Part shown: piece by piece, positions 30,055-40,330 of the stretch | Position numbering within the stretch: position 1 is the stretch's first letter | Layout of the letters: each line of letters starts with the position of its first letter | Assembly: GCF_001951155.1 (NCBI RefSeq) | Contig: NZ_CP016359.1 | Location: 3,496,001-3,560,000, forward strand | Direction of reading: 5' to 3' | Source: Christiangramia flava JLT2011 | GTDB taxonomy: Bacteria; Bacteroidota; Bacteroidia; Flavobacteriales; Flavobacteriaceae | Length of the DNA: 64,000 nt | Position numbers and translations under genes: made by a program | The notes under the pieces: model-generated | The model's input: the letters and a program-made list of their open reading frames with translations, nothing else | Told to the model about the DNA's origin: nothing | The model's database searches: none

Positions 30055-31584
30055 ATGAAGATACTATCTGGCAAACAGATTTCAGAAGCCGACAAATATA
30101 CGATCGAACACGATGGCATTACTTCTGAAGAATTGATGGAACGTGCAGGCACACTGGTTTTTAAACAAATTCATCAACGCTTACAGGGCGCGCCGATCCC
30201 CATCAAAATCTTCTGTGGGATTGGCAATAATGGGGGAGACGGGCTGGTTATTGGCCGCCATCTCATCCAGCACGGTTACGACGTGAAATTGTATACTGTT
30301 GCGTACAGCGACAAACGATCTGAAGATTTCCTGAAAAACTATGAAAAAATCAAAGACATCACCAACGATTGGCCGGGCCTGATCAAAGAGGTGGATGACT
30401 TTCCAGAAATAAGCGTGGGAGATTTTGTGATCGATGCCATTTTCGGCGTTGGGCTGAACCGGCCAATTGAAAGCTGGGTCGCTAAACTGGTTACCCACAT
30501 AAATGATTCTGGAGCTTTTACACTGGCCGTGGATATTCCCAGTGGCCTTTTTGATGATCAGCCTCCGCAGGGTTCCGTAATCCAGGCAAACTATACGCTG
30601 ACATTCGGAGCTCCAAAACTGGTTTTTTACCTTCCTGATACAATGGATTATGCCGGTGAGGTACAGGTTTTAGACATCGGTTTAAATAAACGTTTTATTG
30701 CCGGCATCGATTCGCGAACCTATTTGATCGGAAAGCAGGAAGCCCCCGCGCTTTACCAGCCGCGGAATAAGAATTCTCATAAAGGCGATTACGGAAACAT
30801 TCTTATTGCTGGCGGTAGCTATGGGAAGATTGGCAGCGTGCTATTATCTGCAACTGCGGCTATGCATACCGGCAGCGGGCTTTGTACGCTATACGTTCCA
30901 AAATGCGGTTATGAGATCATTCAGTCAAGCCTGCCGGAAGCAATGGTTCTTACTGATGAAAACGAACAAAAACTATCCGATTTTCCTATTGATTTTGAGG
31001 CTGACACCATTGGATTTGGAATGGGTGCCGGAACCGAAAACGAGAGTATCACTGCTTTCGAAAAATTATTGCAAAACCAAAAAAAACCGATTTTAGTAGA
31101 TGCCGATGGGCTGAATATGCTCAGCAAAAAACCAGAGCTGCTGAAATTGCTTCCAGAAAATTCTGTGCTAACTCCGCATCCCGGAGAGTTGAAACGACTG
31201 ATCGGCGAATGGGAAAATGATTTTGAAAAACTTGAAAAAGCCCGCAACTTTAGTAAAAAATTCAATGTAATCCTCGTAATTAAAGGGGCATATACTTTCA
31301 TTTTGCAAAATGAGGAGCTTTTTATAAATACCAGTGGCAATCCCGGGATGGCCACCGCTGGTAGCGGAGATGTTCTTTCCGGGGTCATCACTTCTCTTAT
31401 GGGGCAAAATTACCAGCCGGTAGCTGCCAGTATTTTAGGTGTTTTCATACACGGACTTTCCGGCGACCTCGTTGCTTCAGCTCAAGGTTATGAAGGGGTG
31501 ACTTCAGGGGAAATGGCCAGGAATATGGGAAAAGCTTTTCAGTATCTTTTTCAAAAGGAAATTAAAACAGGTGGCAAGGAGTAG
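30055..31584 (+). CDS. nnr: bifunctional NAD(P)H-hydrate epimerase / dehydratase
   Basis: The 509-residue fusion repairs hydrated NAD(P)H. The N-terminal YjeF domain (about 1-215) epimerises R- and S-NAD(P)HX; its motifs are GIGNNGGDGLVIGRHL and the DAIFGVGLNRP loop. The C-terminal ribokinase-like dehydratase (about 225-505) removes water using ADP, with KGDYGNILIAGGSYGKIGS, LTPHPGELKRL, VLVIKGAYT and the catalytic AGSGDVLSGVI. Length and order match E. coli Nnr. It is divergent from gcvT and followed by hutH with its own promoter. Confidence 0.96.
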   Translation: MKILSGKQISEADKYTIEHDGITSEELMERAGTLVFKQIHQRLQGAPIPIKIFCGIGNNGGDGLVIGRHLIQHGYDVKLYTVAYSDKRSEDFLKNYEKIKDITNDWPGLIKEVDDFPEISVGDFVIDAIFGVGLNRPIESWVAKLVTHINDSGAFTLAVDIPSGLFDDQPPQGSVIQANYTLTFGAPKLVFYLPDTMDYAGEVQVLDIGLNKRFIAGIDSRTYLIGKQEAPALYQPRNKNSHKGDYGNILIAGGSYGKIGSVLLSATAAMHTGSGLCTLYVPKCGYEIIQSSLPEAMVLTDENEQKLSDFPIDFEADTIGFGMGAGTENESITAFEKLLQNQKKPILVDADGLNMLSKKPELLKLLPENSVLTPHPGELKRLIGEWENDFEKLEKARNFSKKFNVILVIKGAYTFILQNEELFINTSGNPGMATAGSGDVLSGVITSLMGQNYQPVAASILGVFIHGLSGDLVASAQGYEGVTSGEMARNMGKAFQYLFQKEIKTGGKE

Positions 31585-31617
31585 ACTTTATAAATTTCTT
31601 AATTCTGAAGCATATTA

Positions 31618-31649
31618 TTTGGAATCTTTTAATTGAAATGTGATTTTTG
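31618..31649 (+). promoter_or_regulatory. -33/-7 promoter for hutH, deciding its start
   Basis: TTTG (31618-31621), a 20-nt spacer and GATTTTTG (31642-31649, one base off TAnnTTTG) place the transcription start near 31656. The TTG at 31647 lies inside this -7 box, so translation should begin at ATG 31671. Confidence 0.5.
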
Positions 31650-31670
31650 CAAAAGATTATAAAATTACAA

Positions 31671-33179
31671 ATGGAGCAGGCAATTCACTACATCAGTTCA
31701 GCAGTTTTAGACCTCGAGATCATTGATGATATCCTTAGATCAAATAAAAAACTGGCACTAAGTGAAGAAGCCCATCTAAATATTGAAAAATCAAGAAACT
31801 ACCTCAATAAAAAAATCTCAGAAAGTGACAGGCCTGTTTATGGAATTAATACGGGATTTGGTGCCTTGTGTAATGTCAAGATCACTTCGGAAAAACTTAC
31901 CGAGCTCCAAGAGAACCTGGTACGTTCGCATGCCTGCGGCACCGGGAATACCATTTCCAAAGAGGTTATTAAACTGATGTTGCTACTGAAGATCCAGTCA
32001 CTTAGCTACGGGAATTCAGGAGTAGCGCTTACCACAGTCGAGCGACTGATTGATTTTTATAATGAGGACATCCTTCCGGTAATTTATGAACAGGGTTCGC
32101 TTGGAGCTTCCGGAGACCTGGCGCCATTGGCTCACCTTGCCTTGCCATTAATTGGAGATGGAGAGGTGTATTACGAAGATACTATTTTAAGCGGAGCCGA
32201 AATCCTGGAACAAAAAGGATGGGAACCTTTAAAACTACAGAGTAAAGAAGGTTTGGCTTTATTGAACGGAACTCAGTTCATGAGCGCCCATGCGGTATTT
32301 GCTCTTTTAAATTCTTATAAATTATCATATTTGGCCGATCTTATTGCGGCAATTTCGGCAGATGCATTTGACTGTAACCTTTCGCCTTTTGATGACCTGG
32401 TGCACCAGGTTCGCCCGCATCGTGGGCAGATCAAAACAGCAGAGCGCTTCCGAAGTTTTTTGGATGGCAGTGAAATTGCCAGTTCTGAAAAGGCCAATGT
32501 CCAGGATCCCTATTCTTTCCGCTGTATTCCACAGGTTCATGGTGCCTCTAAAGACACGCTGGCTTTTGTACGGAAAACGGTGAAAACCGAGATCAATTCG
32601 GTTACAGATAATCCTAATATTTTCATCGAGGCCGATAAGATTATTTCCGGTGGAAATTTTCACGGTCAGCCTTTAGCCCTTGCAATGGATTATCTCGCCA
32701 TCGCTCTTTCTGAACTGGCCAATATTTCAGAAAGACGGGTTTATCAACTAGTTTCGGGCTTGAGAGGACTTCCGGCTTTTTTAATTGAAAATCCTGGCTT
32801 GAACAGTGGTTTTATGATTCCGCAGTATACCGCTGCGAGCATTGTGAGCCAGAACAAACAACTGGCTAGCCCCTCTTCAGTAGATTCGATTGTATCCTCC
32901 AACGGGCAGGAAGATCATGTAAGTATGGGTGCCAACAGCGCTACCAAGTTGCTCAAAATCGTGGAAAATCTTAATTCTGTTCTGGCAATTGAACTCATGA
33001 ACGCTTCACAGGCAATTCATTTTCGAGAACCTGCCAGAACTTCCAAACGTTTAGCTCAGGTTTTACAGGATTTCCGAAAGGAAGTACCGGTTTTAAAGGA
33101 AGATGTGACACTCGCGCCATTTATTCAAAAGGCCAAGCGGTTTATTTCTGACATGGAAATAAGAGAATTTACTGATTAG
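31671..33179 (+). CDS. hutH: histidine ammonia-lyase
   Basis: The 502-residue lyase converts histidine to urocanate. The self-made MIO cofactor comes from Ala146-Ser147-Gly148 in GASGDLAPLAH. LVRSHACGTG has the Ser-His pair typical of histidine rather than tyrosine or phenylalanine lyases, and SNGQEDHVSMG fits HAL near the C-terminus. None of hutU, hutI or hutG is adjacent, so the pathway is split or only urocanate is made. I start at ATG 31671 because the upstream TTG sits in the promoter. Its stop overlaps the stop of the convergent small gene (TTAG). Confidence 0.92.
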   Translation: MEQAIHYISSAVLDLEIIDDILRSNKKLALSEEAHLNIEKSRNYLNKKISESDRPVYGINTGFGALCNVKITSEKLTELQENLVRSHACGTGNTISKEVIKLMLLLKIQSLSYGNSGVALTTVERLIDFYNEDILPVIYEQGSLGASGDLAPLAHLALPLIGDGEVYYEDTILSGAEILEQKGWEPLKLQSKEGLALLNGTQFMSAHAVFALLNSYKLSYLADLIAAISADAFDCNLSPFDDLVHQVRPHRGQIKTAERFRSFLDGSEIASSEKANVQDPYSFRCIPQVHGASKDTLAFVRKTVKTEINSVTDNPNIFIEADKIISGGNFHGQPLALAMDYLAIALSELANISERRVYQLVSGLRGLPAFLIENPGLNSGFMIPQYTAASIVSQNKQLASPSSVDSIVSSNGQEDHVSMGANSATKLLKIVENLNSVLAIELMNASQAIHFREPARTSKRLAQVLQDFRKEVPVLKEDVTLAPFIQKAKRFISDMEIREFTD

Positions 33180-33550
33180 ATTTTTGCCTGTATCCAGCTA
33201 ATTGCCAGGTTTAGTTCTGTAAAGACCTCAAAATCACTGCTGTTCTTGTAGAATTTGCGTTCTACTTCATCAGCATTTCGCCTCGTCATTTCATTATCGC
33301 TGACTACAGCGATCGCTTTCAGATTAGAAACAGAAGCTGATTCGAAATACACCATTGGATCTACAGCATAGGAGTTCAGTCTATACGAAATGTACCCGTA
33401 ATCCTCATCTTTGAAAATTTCTTTCCCGATCTCCAATAATTTGCGATTGCTTGCTACATCAAATAATACTCCTTCATTCAAACGGGCAATAAGGATATTC
33501 TGGTAAATACTGATTTTACCAAAATCAAGGTCAAATTCTTTCGTAAACAT
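33176..33550 (-). CDS. STAS/SpoIIAA-like small protein, unknown
   Basis: This 124-residue protein has an alternating strand-helix pattern (FGKISIYQNILIARL, VASNRKLLEIGKEIF, YGYISYRLNSYAVDP, LKAIAVVSDNEMTRRN) reminiscent of the STAS-like fold found in several short flavobacterial proteins. No catalytic residue stands out and there is no signal peptide. It is followed by the overlapping stop of convergent hutH, with clpC and a terminator upstream. Fold assignment is tentative and function unknown. Confidence 0.75.
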   Translation of the reverse strand: MFTKEFDLDFGKISIYQNILIARLNEGVLFDVASNRKLLEIGKEIFKDEDYGYISYRLNSYAVDPMVYFESASVSNLKAIAVVSDNEMTRRNADEVERKFYKNSSDFEVFTELNLAISWIQAKI

Positions 33551-33603
33551 AGTTTTGCGTAGGGCTTAGATCGAAGTAAAAGTACGAGAATTCCTAATAA
33601 TAA

Positions 33604-33637
33604 AAAAGCCACCGTTAGGAAACGGCGGCTTAATTTT
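33604..33637 (-). terminator. intrinsic terminator after clpC
   Basis: Arms AAGCCACCGTT and AACGGCGGCTT (one A-G mismatch) around a 4-nt loop. On the minus strand the hairpin is followed by T6, about 18 nt past the clpC stop. Confidence 0.8.
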
Positions 33638-33654
33638 TTTGCTTAGATAACTCG

Positions 33655-36213
33655 CTAGGATTCAGTTTCTTCAACTGATTTTTCAATGTTTATGACCAGC
33701 TCATTCTTCTTTTCATCGAGGTCCATTTCAATCTTATCGCCTTCTTTCAGGTTGGAAGAAATAATTTCTTCAGCCAGGGCATCTTCGATATATTTCTGAA
33801 TCGCACGATTTAATGGTCTTGCTCCATACTGTTTATCGAAACCTTTTTCAGCGATAAAATCTTTCGCTTTATCGGTTAAGATTAGGTTGTACCCTAATCC
33901 GTCGATACGGTCGTAAAGTTTTGCCAGTTCGATATCAATGATCTTATGAATGTCTTCTCTTTCCAGGGAATTAAAGATGACCACATCATCAATTCGGTTT
34001 AAGAACTCGGGAGCAAAAGCTTTCTTCAGCGCGTTTTCGATCACGCTACGAGCATTATCATCAACCTGAGATTTTTGCGCAGTAGTTCCAAAACCAACTC
34101 CCTGACCAAAATCTTTCAGTTTTCGAGCTCCAATATTGGAAGTCATGATGATTATCGTATTTCTGAAATCGATCTTTCTGCCAAGACTATCGGTTAGATA
34201 ACCATCATCCAAAACCTGTAATAACATATTGAATACGTCTGGATGCGCTTTTTCAACCTCGTCCAGTAGTACAACGGCATAAGGTTTTCTTCGAACTTTT
34301 TCTGTCAGCTGGCCTCCTTCTTCGTAACCAACATATCCAGGAGGGGCACCGATCAATCGAGAAACGGCAAATTTCTCCATGTATTCACTCATATCGATTC
34401 GAATGAGTGCATCAGTATTATCAAAAAGTTCTTTTGCCAATACTTTTGCCAACTGGGTTTTACCAACCCCGGTTTGCCCAAGGAAAATGAAGGATCCGAT
34501 TGGTTTATTGGGATCTTTTAGTCCGGCACGGTTACGCTGGATAGCCTTTACAACCTTTCCAACCGCTTCGTCCTGGCCTATGACTTTCCCTTTAATCTTC
34601 TTCGGAAGTTCAACCAGTTTATTGCTTTCTGTCTGAGCGATCCTGTTCACGGGAATACCTGTCATCATGGAAATCACATCGGCGACACTTTCTTCGGAAA
34701 CCGTTTCCTTATGTTTTTTAGATTCTTCTTCCCACTTTTCCTGCGCAATGGTCAGCTCTTTCTCCAGGTTCTTTTCGTCATCCCGAAGTTTGGCTGCCTC
34801 TTCGTACTTCTGCTTTTTCACTACGGAATTCTTGTTCTCGCGAACCTCTTCCAGTTTGCGTTCGAGGTCAAGAATTTGTTTAGGCACATCGATATTGGTT
34901 ATATGAACCCTGGAACCCGCCTCATCCAGAGCATCAATCGCCTTGTCTGGGAGAAATCTTTCGGTCATATATCTGTTTGTGAGCTTGACACAGGCTTCAA
35001 TTGCTTCCGGTGTGTAGACCACATTATGATGTTCTTCGTATTTACCTTTAATATTGTTTAAAATTTCGATGGTTTCTTCTACGGAAGTTGGCTCCACGAT
35101 CACTTTCTGGAACCTTCTTTCCAAAGCACCATCTTTTTCGATATACTGGCGGTATTCATCGAGGGTAGTGGCTCCAATACATTGAATTTCTCCACGAGCC
35201 AGTGCTGGTTTGAACATATTACTGGCATCAAGGCTTCCGGTAGCTCCACCGGCACCTACGATCGTATGAATCTCATCAATGAAAAGAATGATATTGTCAT
35301 TTTTCTCCAGTTCATTCATGACGGCCTTCATACGTTCTTCAAACTGACCTCGATATTTGGTTCCTGCCACTAAACTTGCAAGATCCAGTGTTACCACACG
35401 CTTGTCAAAAAGTATCCTCGATACCTTTCTTTTAACGATACGAAGTGCTAAACCTTCAGCAATGGCAGATTTACCAACTCCAGGCTCCCCAATGAGAAGT
35501 GGGTTGTTTTTCTTCCTTCGGCTTAAGATCTGGGAAACCCTTTCAATTTCCTTTTCACGCCCTACAACAGGATCCAGTTTATCTGCTTCCGCAAGAGCTG
35601 TTAGGTCTCTTCCGAAATTGTCCAAAACCGGAGTTTTCGATTTTTTAGAAGTTTTTCCAGTCCCGCTGCTTCCGCTGCTGAAGGGATTTTCGCGAGTAGC
35701 CTCATCTCCGCTGTCATCATCAGAAAATGATTCAGCAGTTGGGCTATCAGCGAAATCTTCATCATCGCTGGCGATCATATATTTAAATTGATCTTTTACG
35801 CCATCGTAATCGATCTTCAGCTTATTCAAAAGCTTTGTGGTTGGGTCGTTTTCGTTTCTCAAAATACATAGCAATAAGTGAGCAGTATTAATTGAAGAAC
35901 TCTGGAAAAGCTTTGCTTCCAGAAATGTGGTCTTCAGGGCACGTTCTGCCTGCCTCGTGAGGTGCAGATTTCGTTTTTCATTACTTACGGTTACCGTATT
36001 GGGATTAGCGGGGCTTAAGATCTCAACTTTTCTTCTCAAATGACTCAAATCAACTTCAAGCGCATTCAGGATATCGATAGCTTTTCCGTCACCATCTCGC
36101 AACAAACCAAGCATTAGATGTTCGGTTCCGATAAAATCGTGGCCAAGTCTCAGTGCTTCTTCTTTACTGTAAGCAATCACATCTTTTACTCTTGGTGAAA
36201 AATTATCATCCAT
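33655..36213 (-). CDS. clpC: ATP-dependent Clp protease ATP-binding subunit ClpC
   Basis: The 852-residue unfoldase of the ClpCP protease has two N-terminal Clp repeats (about 5-145, starting DDNFSPRVKDVIAYSKEEAL), a low-complexity Ser/Asp/Gly linker (about 155-195), AAA+ domain 1 with Walker A GEPGVGKSA near 243, a middle coiled coil with UVR-like region (about 425-480), and AAA+ domain 2 with GQTGVGKTQ near 580. The short middle domain separates it from ClpB. It unfolds damaged or regulatory proteins for ClpP. The gene stands alone, divergent from gyrA across 249 bp. Confidence 0.96.
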   Translation of the reverse strand: MDDNFSPRVKDVIAYSKEEALRLGHDFIGTEHLMLGLLRDGDGKAIDILNALEVDLSHLRRKVEILSPANPNTVTVSNEKRNLHLTRQAERALKTTFLEAKLFQSSSINTAHLLLCILRNENDPTTKLLNKLKIDYDGVKDQFKYMIASDDEDFADSPTAESFSDDDSGDEATRENPFSSGSSGTGKTSKKSKTPVLDNFGRDLTALAEADKLDPVVGREKEIERVSQILSRRKKNNPLLIGEPGVGKSAIAEGLALRIVKRKVSRILFDKRVVTLDLASLVAGTKYRGQFEERMKAVMNELEKNDNIILFIDEIHTIVGAGGATGSLDASNMFKPALARGEIQCIGATTLDEYRQYIEKDGALERRFQKVIVEPTSVEETIEILNNIKGKYEEHHNVVYTPEAIEACVKLTNRYMTERFLPDKAIDALDEAGSRVHITNIDVPKQILDLERKLEEVRENKNSVVKKQKYEEAAKLRDDEKNLEKELTIAQEKWEEESKKHKETVSEESVADVISMMTGIPVNRIAQTESNKLVELPKKIKGKVIGQDEAVGKVVKAIQRNRAGLKDPNKPIGSFIFLGQTGVGKTQLAKVLAKELFDNTDALIRIDMSEYMEKFAVSRLIGAPPGYVGYEEGGQLTEKVRRKPYAVVLLDEVEKAHPDVFNMLLQVLDDGYLTDSLGRKIDFRNTIIIMTSNIGARKLKDFGQGVGFGTTAQKSQVDDNARSVIENALKKAFAPEFLNRIDDVVIFNSLEREDIHKIIDIELAKLYDRIDGLGYNLILTDKAKDFIAEKGFDKQYGARPLNRAIQKYIEDALAEEIISSNLKEGDKIEMDLDEKKNELVINIEKSVEETES

Positions 36214-36292
36214 TTTATCTTCCTTTCTCTATAAATTAGACACTTTGAATAGGTCAAAAACTGTACCTAATGGAGTGTTAGTAGCTAATAGA

Positions 36293-36300
36293 CAAAATTA
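36293..36300 (-). promoter_or_regulatory. Bacteroidota -7 element for clpC
   Basis: TAATTTTG on the minus strand matches TAnnTTTG exactly, giving a leader of about 75 nt before the clpC ATG. The -33 box is unclear. I see no CIRCE or CtsR-like inverted repeat in the 249-bp clpC-gyrA gap. Confidence 0.45.
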
Positions 36301-36462
36301 CTTTCAATAATCAAAGGTTAAAGTAACGAACTTATTAACCAAAAGACTCTAAAGATTTGTTAATAAAGTCGGTGATAACTCGTGGCTGCAAGCCCTATAA
36401 ACAGGGATAAAATATGTAAATTGCCCTCTTGACAAGTTACAAGAAAAATTAAATTCAAAAAT

Positions 36463-38994
36463 ATGGCTGAAGGAGATAAGCTTATTCCTATCAACATTGA
36501 AGATGAAATGAAATCGGCCTACATCGATTATTCGATGTCGGTCATTGTGTCACGTGCCTTGCCAGATGTACGTGATGGTTTGAAACCGGTACATCGCCGT
36601 GTTCTTTACGGAATGTATGAACTGGGAGTACTTTCAAACAGAGCCTATAAAAAGTCAGCGAGGATCGTAGGAGAGGTACTTGGTAAGTATCACCCACATG
36701 GTGATTCTTCTGTTTACGATACGATGGTGCGAATGGCCCAGGAATGGAGCATGAGATACATGCTCGTGGACGGGCAGGGTAACTTTGGTTCAGTTGATGG
36801 TGACAGCCCGGCGGCGATGCGTTATACCGAGGCCAGAATGCGAAAGATCAGCGAGGATATGCTGGCTGATATCGATAAAGAAACAGTTGATACCCAGCTG
36901 AACTTTGATGATTCCCTGAGCGAACCGGTAGTTCTCCCTACAAGGGTTCCAAACCTCCTGGTGAACGGAACCAGCGGTATCGCGGTAGGGATGGCTACCA
37001 ACATGCCTCCTCATAATCTTGCGGAGGTTATTGATGGGACAGTAGCCTATATCGAAAATAACGAAATCGAGGTCGACGAGCTGATGCAGCACATCAAAGC
37101 GCCCGATTTCCCTACTGGCGGAATTATTTACGGGTACGATGGAGTGATCGACGCTTTTAAAACAGGTCGTGGCCGTATCGTGATGCGTGCAAAATCCCAT
37201 CTGGAAGAAGTCAATGGGCGGGAATGTATCATTGTGACCGAAATTCCTTATCAGGTGAACAAAGCCGATATGATCAAGAAAACGGCTGACCTGGTAAATG
37301 AAAAGAAGATCGAAGGAATTAGCCTCATCCGTGATGAATCTGATCGTAAGGGAATGCGCGTGGTGTATCAGCTGAAAAGAGATGCCATTCCGAATATCGT
37401 TTTAAATACCTTATTTAAACATACCGCACTTCAGTCTTCCTTCAGTGTCAATAATATTGCACTGGTAAATGGTCGTCCTGAAATGCTTAATTTGAAGGAC
37501 CTGATCGTTCATTTCGTGGACCACCGTCATGATGTGGTTGTTCGCAGAACAAAATATGAGCTTCAGAAGGCTGAAGACCGTGCTCACATCCTGGAAGGAT
37601 TGATCATTGCATCTGATAATATTGATGAAGTGATCGCATTGATCAGAGCCTCTTCAAATGCCGAAGAAGCCCGCGAAAAACTGATGGATCGTTTTGAACT
37701 TACTGAAGTTCAGGCCCGGGCCATCGTGGAAATGCGATTGAGACAGCTTACAGGACTGGAACAGGATAAACTCCGAGCGGAATACGAAGAGATCCTGAAA
37801 ACCATTGAAGACCTGAAAGATATTCTTGCCAGAAAGGAAAGAAGAATGGAGGTTATCAAAAATGAACTTCTGGAAGTTAAAGAAAAGTATGGTGATGAAA
37901 GAAGGTCTCAAATAGAATATTCTGGTGGCGACCTAAGCATCGAAGATATGATCCCTGATGAGCGAGTGGTCATCACTATTTCTCACGCTGGTTATATCAA
38001 AAGAACTTCACTGAATGAATATAAGACTCAGAATAGAGGAGGAGTAGGCCAGAAAGGTTCTACCACTCGAAATGAAGATTTTCTGGAATACCTTTTCGTA
38101 GGAACGAATCACCAGTATATGTTGTTCTTCACGCAAAAAGGAAAATGTTTCTGGATGCGTGTTTATGAAATTCCGGAAGGTTCCAAAGCCTCAAAAGGTC
38201 GTGCAATTCAGAACCTGATCAATATCGATCCGGAAGATCGCGTAAAAGCTTTCATCTGTACCCAAGACCTCAAAGATGAGGAGTATGTCAACAATCATTT
38301 TGTGATCATGGCAACCAAAAAAGGTCAGGTAAAGAAAACCCGACTGGAGCGTTATTCGAGACCTCGAACCAACGGTATCAATGCCATCACGATAAAAGAT
38401 GATGACGAATTGCTGGAAGCTAAACTAACTACCGGTAATAGCCAGGTAATGCTTGCCGTGAAAAGCGGAAAAGCGATCAGGTTTGAGGAAAGCAAAACCA
38501 GGCCAATGGGAAGAAATGCTTCTGGAGTTAGAGGAATTACCCTTGCCAGTGATGATGACGAAGTAGTTGGAATGATCGCCGTGAACGATTTTGAATCAGA
38601 CATTCTGGTGGTTTCTGAAAATGGTTATGGAAAACGCTCCAGTCTTGAAGACTACCGCATCACCAACCGTGGGGGTAAAGGGGTTAAAACCATTTCGGTT
38701 ACTGAAAAAACCGGACAACTTGTCGCCATTAAGAACGTTTCAGATGAAGATGATTTAATGATCATCAATAAATCAGGGATCGTGATCAGAATGGCCGTGG
38801 AAGATCTTCGGGTAATGGGCCGTGCAACTCAGGGTGTTAGGCTCATCAATCTGAAGGGTAATGACGCGATTGCCGCCGTGGCAAAAGTGCTTCATGATGA
38901 GGATGATGTTGACAACATGGAAGACGCCGAAAAGCCCATAGGCGGTGAAGAATCAGCAAATGGCACAACTATTGCTGATGATAGTGAGGAATAA
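36463..38994 (+). CDS. gyrA: DNA gyrase subunit A
   Basis: The 843-residue protein is the DNA-cleaving subunit of gyrase. The catalytic tyrosine is Tyr121 in AAMRYTEAR. The quinolone region reads [17 protein letters not shown], with Ser82 and Asp86 at the positions of E. coli Ser83 and Asp87, the susceptible state. The C-terminal pinwheel holds a GyrA box variant TNRGGKG (usually QRRGGKG), which marks it as GyrA rather than a second ParC. It ends in an acidic tail. A TPR gene follows after 21 nt and is probably co-transcribed. Confidence 0.97.
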   Translation: MAEGDKLIPINIEDEMKSAYIDYSMSVIVSRALPDVRDGLKPVHRRVLYGMYELGVLSNRAYKKSARIVGEVLGKYHPHGDSSVYDTMVRMAQEWSMRYMLVDGQGNFGSVDGDSPAAMRYTEARMRKISEDMLADIDKETVDTQLNFDDSLSEPVVLPTRVPNLLVNGTSGIAVGMATNMPPHNLAEVIDGTVAYIENNEIEVDELMQHIKAPDFPTGGIIYGYDGVIDAFKTGRGRIVMRAKSHLEEVNGRECIIVTEIPYQVNKADMIKKTADLVNEKKIEGISLIRDESDRKGMRVVYQLKRDAIPNIVLNTLFKHTALQSSFSVNNIALVNGRPEMLNLKDLIVHFVDHRHDVVVRRTKYELQKAEDRAHILEGLIIASDNIDEVIALIRASSNAEEAREKLMDRFELTEVQARAIVEMRLRQLTGLEQDKLRAEYEEILKTIEDLKDILARKERRMEVIKNELLEVKEKYGDERRSQIEYSGGDLSIEDMIPDERVVITISHAGYIKRTSLNEYKTQNRGGVGQKGSTTRNEDFLEYLFVGTNHQYMLFFTQKGKCFWMRVYEIPEGSKASKGRAIQNLINIDPEDRVKAFICTQDLKDEEYVNNHFVIMATKKGQVKKTRLERYSRPRTNGINAITIKDDDELLEAKLTTGNSQVMLAVKSGKAIRFEESKTRPMGRNASGVRGITLASDDDEVVGMIAVNDFESDILVVSENGYGKRSSLEDYRITNRGGKGVKTISVTEKTGQLVAIKNVSDEDDLMIINKSGIVIRMAVEDLRVMGRATQGVRLINLKGNDAIAAVAKVLHDEDDVDNMEDAEKPIGGEESANGTTIADDSEE

Positions 38995-39015
38995 AAAACT
39001 AAAACCAAATAAACA

Positions 39016-40257
39016 ATGAAGACTAATATTCTTACTGCGGCTTTGTCTTTCCTTACATTGGCAGCTGTCGCTCAAAAAGATCAGGTAAAAAATGCAGAAG
39101 ATGCGATCGATGATGGCAACTACGCAGAAGCTCAGGCGCAATTGAAAGTAGCAGAGCAAAACCTGGGAGAATTGAACGATAAATGGACCGAGAGTTTTTA
39201 CCTATATAAAGGTCAGGCTTATTATCAGGATGGAAAAGCTACCAGTGCAGAAGATTTGAAAACTGCGGCTATGGCATTTGAAAAAGCAGCTGAAATGGGA
39301 AATGAAGATGCTGCTGAAACTCTTTCCAAGCTTAAAAATGACATGATCCAGGGAGCAATCGATGATCAGAATTCTCAGAATTACGCATCAGCGGCTGAAA
39401 AACTGTTGACTAGCTATGAGATCAGTAAAGTGGATACCATTTATTTGTATTATGCTGCTAACAATTACGTTCAGGCAGAAAATTATGATAAAGCTGTAGA
39501 GTATCTTGAAATGTTGAACGATCTTGGATATGACGGATCTACAACTACTTATACGGCAGTTAACATTGAAACCGGAGAGACTGAGACTTTCAACTCGAAA
39601 GAACAAAGAGATCTTATGGTAAAATCGCCAAATTATAAGGATCCATCAGTTGAAAAAGAACCTTCTAAGAAAGGAGAGATCGCTTCATTGATTGCGAGAA
39701 TCTACATCAACCAGAAGCAGTATGATAAAGCAGTGGAATCTATCGAAGCTGCCAAAGCTGCAAATCCTGATGATGTAAGCTTACTGATGTCTGAAGCTAA
39801 TATGTATTACCAAATGGGAGATACAGAGAAAGCCGTAGGCGTATTGGAAAACGCTGGAGAGAAAGATCCTAATAATCCTCAGACTTTCAATAATATCGGG
39901 CTCATGTATGCTGAATTAGGCAAGCACGAGAAAGCTATGGAAAACTATAATAAAGCGCTTCAATTAGACGATGATTACAACGAAGCTCGTATCAACCTGA
40001 TCGCTTCCTTGCTAAACGGTGAGAGAAAGATCATAGACGAGATGAACAGTCTTGGAATGAGCAAAGCTGATACCAAGCGTTATGATGAATTGAACGCTGA
40101 GCGTCAGGAACTTTATAAGGAAACCATCCCTTATCTTGAAAAAGCTTTAGAAAAAGATCCTTCAGATCAAAATGTGATCAAAACAGCGATGAACATCTAC
40201 TCAAATCTTGGAATGCAGGATAAAGTGGATGAAATGAAAGCGATGTTAGAGCAATAG
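39016..40257 (+). CDS. secreted or periplasmic TPR-repeat protein
   Basis: The 413-residue protein starts with a signal peptide (MKTNILTAALSFLTLAAVAQ) and is otherwise TPR repeats: about residues 25-60 (DAIDDGNYAEAQAQLKVAE), 75-110, 125-190, 215-250 (YINQKQYDKAVESIEAAKA) and 250-320 (YQMGDTEKAVGVLENAGEK and HEKAMENYNKALQLD), with one more near the C-terminus. Such proteins are protein-binding scaffolds of the envelope. The partner is not visible. It lies 21 nt after gyrA and ends at a strong terminator. Confidence 0.88.
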   Translation: MKTNILTAALSFLTLAAVAQKDQVKNAEDAIDDGNYAEAQAQLKVAEQNLGELNDKWTESFYLYKGQAYYQDGKATSAEDLKTAAMAFEKAAEMGNEDAAETLSKLKNDMIQGAIDDQNSQNYASAAEKLLTSYEISKVDTIYLYYAANNYVQAENYDKAVEYLEMLNDLGYDGSTTTYTAVNIETGETETFNSKEQRDLMVKSPNYKDPSVEKEPSKKGEIASLIARIYINQKQYDKAVESIEAAKAANPDDVSLLMSEANMYYQMGDTEKAVGVLENAGEKDPNNPQTFNNIGLMYAELGKHEKAMENYNKALQLDDDYNEARINLIASLLNGERKIIDEMNSLGMSKADTKRYDELNAERQELYKETIPYLEKALEKDPSDQNVIKTAMNIYSNLGMQDKVDEMKAMLEQ

Positions 40258-40276
40258 AAAATTGCTAACTAGATAT

Positions 40277-40309
40277 AAAAAAGGCCGCAATTAGCGGCCT
40301 TTTTTTTTT
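40277..40309. terminator. bidirectional intrinsic terminator
   Basis: Arms AAGGCCGC and GCGGCCTT with a 5-nt loop are flanked by an A-run on the left and nine or more T on the right. It serves the gyrA-TPR unit and the convergent thiolase-C40 peptidase unit. Confidence 0.9.
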
Positions 40310-40330
40310 CCGGAATAAACTAAAGTTCCT

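Noticed and set aside
30921..31391. 156-residue Ser/Phe-rich minus-strand frame opposite nnr
   Set aside because: Low-complexity antisense product of the nnr dehydratase domain.
36214..36462. Possible heat-shock operator (CIRCE/CtsR type) between clpC and gyrA
   Set aside because: I looked for the inverted repeats on both strands and saw none resembling either operator.
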